64,000 nucleotides of DNA from the NCBI RefSeq assembly GCF_037081775.1, contig NZ_JBAMHQ010000001.1, forward strand, positions 1,364,001-1,428,000. Direction: 5' to 3'. The stretch is from Haladaptatus sp. ZSTT2. GTDB taxonomy: Archaea > Halobacteriota > Halobacteria > Halobacteriales > Halococcaceae. Below are positions 63,557 to 64,000 of the stretch, in pieces. A model generated the notes under the pieces. That model ran no database searches and was not told where the DNA came from. It saw nothing but the letters and a program-made list of their open reading frames with translations. Each line of letters begins with the position of its first letter. The first letter of the stretch is position 1. The translations under genes and the position numbers were made by a program.

Positions 63557-64000
63557 TCACACGAGCTCATGGATTTCTCGATGCTTCTGTAACGCCTCAA
63601 CACTGGGTGTTGCCCGCGTGTCCGTAGGAAGTCCCACCGTCTCTCCTTCGTACTGTTTGAACTCGTGATACCCCTCGCACCCGGGTTCGTCTCGGACGAG
63701 GACCTCGTAGTCATCCGAGATAGAGAGCCACCCAGAATCGAATGCCCAGTGGTGTAATCGACAAAGCGCAATTCCATTCCGTGGGTCCTCAGAACCACCC
63801 TCGCTCTTTGGGTAGATGTGCGCAGCTTCAACTTCAAACCCTCCCTCCGGGCTTTCTCGCCTGCTCCCGCAGACGGCACAGGTATTATCGTAGGCTTCCG
63901 TAACCAACCGCCGAAATGCGGCGTCACGAGCTTTCCGCTTCTGTATCGTGTATCGGGTCTTGTCTTCGACAATTGTGGCTTCCGAATCAAGCGCATTCGC
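63557..64000 (-). CDS. HNH endonuclease, C-terminal part
   Basis: The frame stays open to the window edge, so the N-terminus is missing. Visible: YTIQKRKARDAAFRRLVTEAY, CAVCGSRRES, FEVEAAHIYPKSEGGSEDPRNGIALCRLHHWAFD, which is the HNH signature (AAH, N, H) of a restriction-like HNH family (the YDNTCAVCG/AAHI pattern). The stop is at 63557. It may be the nuclease subunit of a restriction or homing system continuing to the right. Confidence 0.85.
   Translation of the reverse strand, partial: ANALDSEATIVEDKTRYTIQKRKARDAAFRRLVTEAYDNTCAVCGSRRESPEGGFEVEAAHIYPKSEGGSEDPRNGIALCRLHHWAFDSGWLSISDDYEVLVRDEPGCEGYHEFKQYEGETVGLPTDTRATPSVEALQKHREIHELV

Noticed and set aside
60283-64000. Direct repeat of the tRNA-His 3' end as an attR site
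   Set aside because: No copy of the 3' tRNA sequence seen up to the window edge; the island call rests on composition and gene content only.

Overview
The window is a stretch of haloarchaeal (class Halobacteria) chromosome. The evidence is acidic proteins throughout, archaeal information genes (aRF1 with NIKS and GGQ motifs, an Rpa3/Rpap3 pair, an A-type ATP synthase operon in the order H-I-K-E-C-F-A-B-D), TATA boxes about 25-30 nt ahead of many start codons (leaderless transcription), and many families known mainly from haloarchaea (HalX response regulator, DUF373, Tfx, SHOCT proteins, membrane-anchored winged-helix regulators). The genus cannot be fixed from sequence alone. There are no rRNA genes, CRISPR arrays or recognisable intact transposons; the only RNA gene found is a tRNA-His.

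Layout. 1-5.6 kb: envelope genes on the minus strand (partial sulfatase-like hydrolase, membrane glycosyltransferase-like protein, arylsulfotransferase-like beta-propeller protein, and a signal-peptide/calcium-repeat/TM/winged-helix protein). 5.8-8.5 kb: regulators (receiver-HalX, two HTH proteins). 8.5-14.4 kb: housekeeping genes (argS, minD-like, prf1, a regulator), with a decayed membrane-anchor gene between minD and prf1. 14.4-23.0 kb: the complete nine-gene ATP synthase operon, divergent from a VTE3-like quinone methyltransferase. 23.8-26.7 kb: a pilin-like protein and two secreted or membrane proteins, one ending in the same winged helix seen near 5 kb. 26.8-44.8 kb: mainly core metabolism and information genes (etfBA, amidase, isoprenyl diphosphate synthase, GrpB, DUF373, MFS, radical SAM, TRAM, Tfx, SDR, mannose-1-phosphate guanylyltransferase, acyltransferase, histidine kinase, GNAT, rpa3-rpap3).

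44.9-59.1 kb is an accessory metal and redox region: LtrA, two SHOCT proteins, DUF302, a secreted Met/His-rich protein, a ferredoxin-CDGSH-CDGSH protein, an MFS exporter, a VioB-like ferritin-fold protein, a PPOX protein, a two-TM winged-helix regulator with a Met-rich outer loop, a CopZ-like chaperone, a CPH-type (P1B-3) metal ATPase with a His-rich tail, an aspartoacylase-family enzyme overlapping it, a His-rich membrane protein and a winged-helix/3-TM pair. The layout suggests copper handling: membrane sensor, chaperone, exporter, and several small envelope proteins with metal-ligand side chains.

59.2-64 kb holds a ribbon-helix-helix protein, a cysteine-containing conserved protein and tRNA-His. 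Downstream of the tRNA the sequence looks more AT-rich and carries two HNH nucleases, a rhomboid-like protease and an Mrr-type nuclease with membrane helices. This looks like the start of an integrated or defence-type island that continues past the right edge.

The most unusual theme is the repeated use of one winged-helix module as the cytoplasmic end of membrane or signalling proteins (4466-5590, 6518-7528, 25622-26713, and a more distant version at 52900-53502). These look like one-component transmembrane transcription regulators with different sensor modules.
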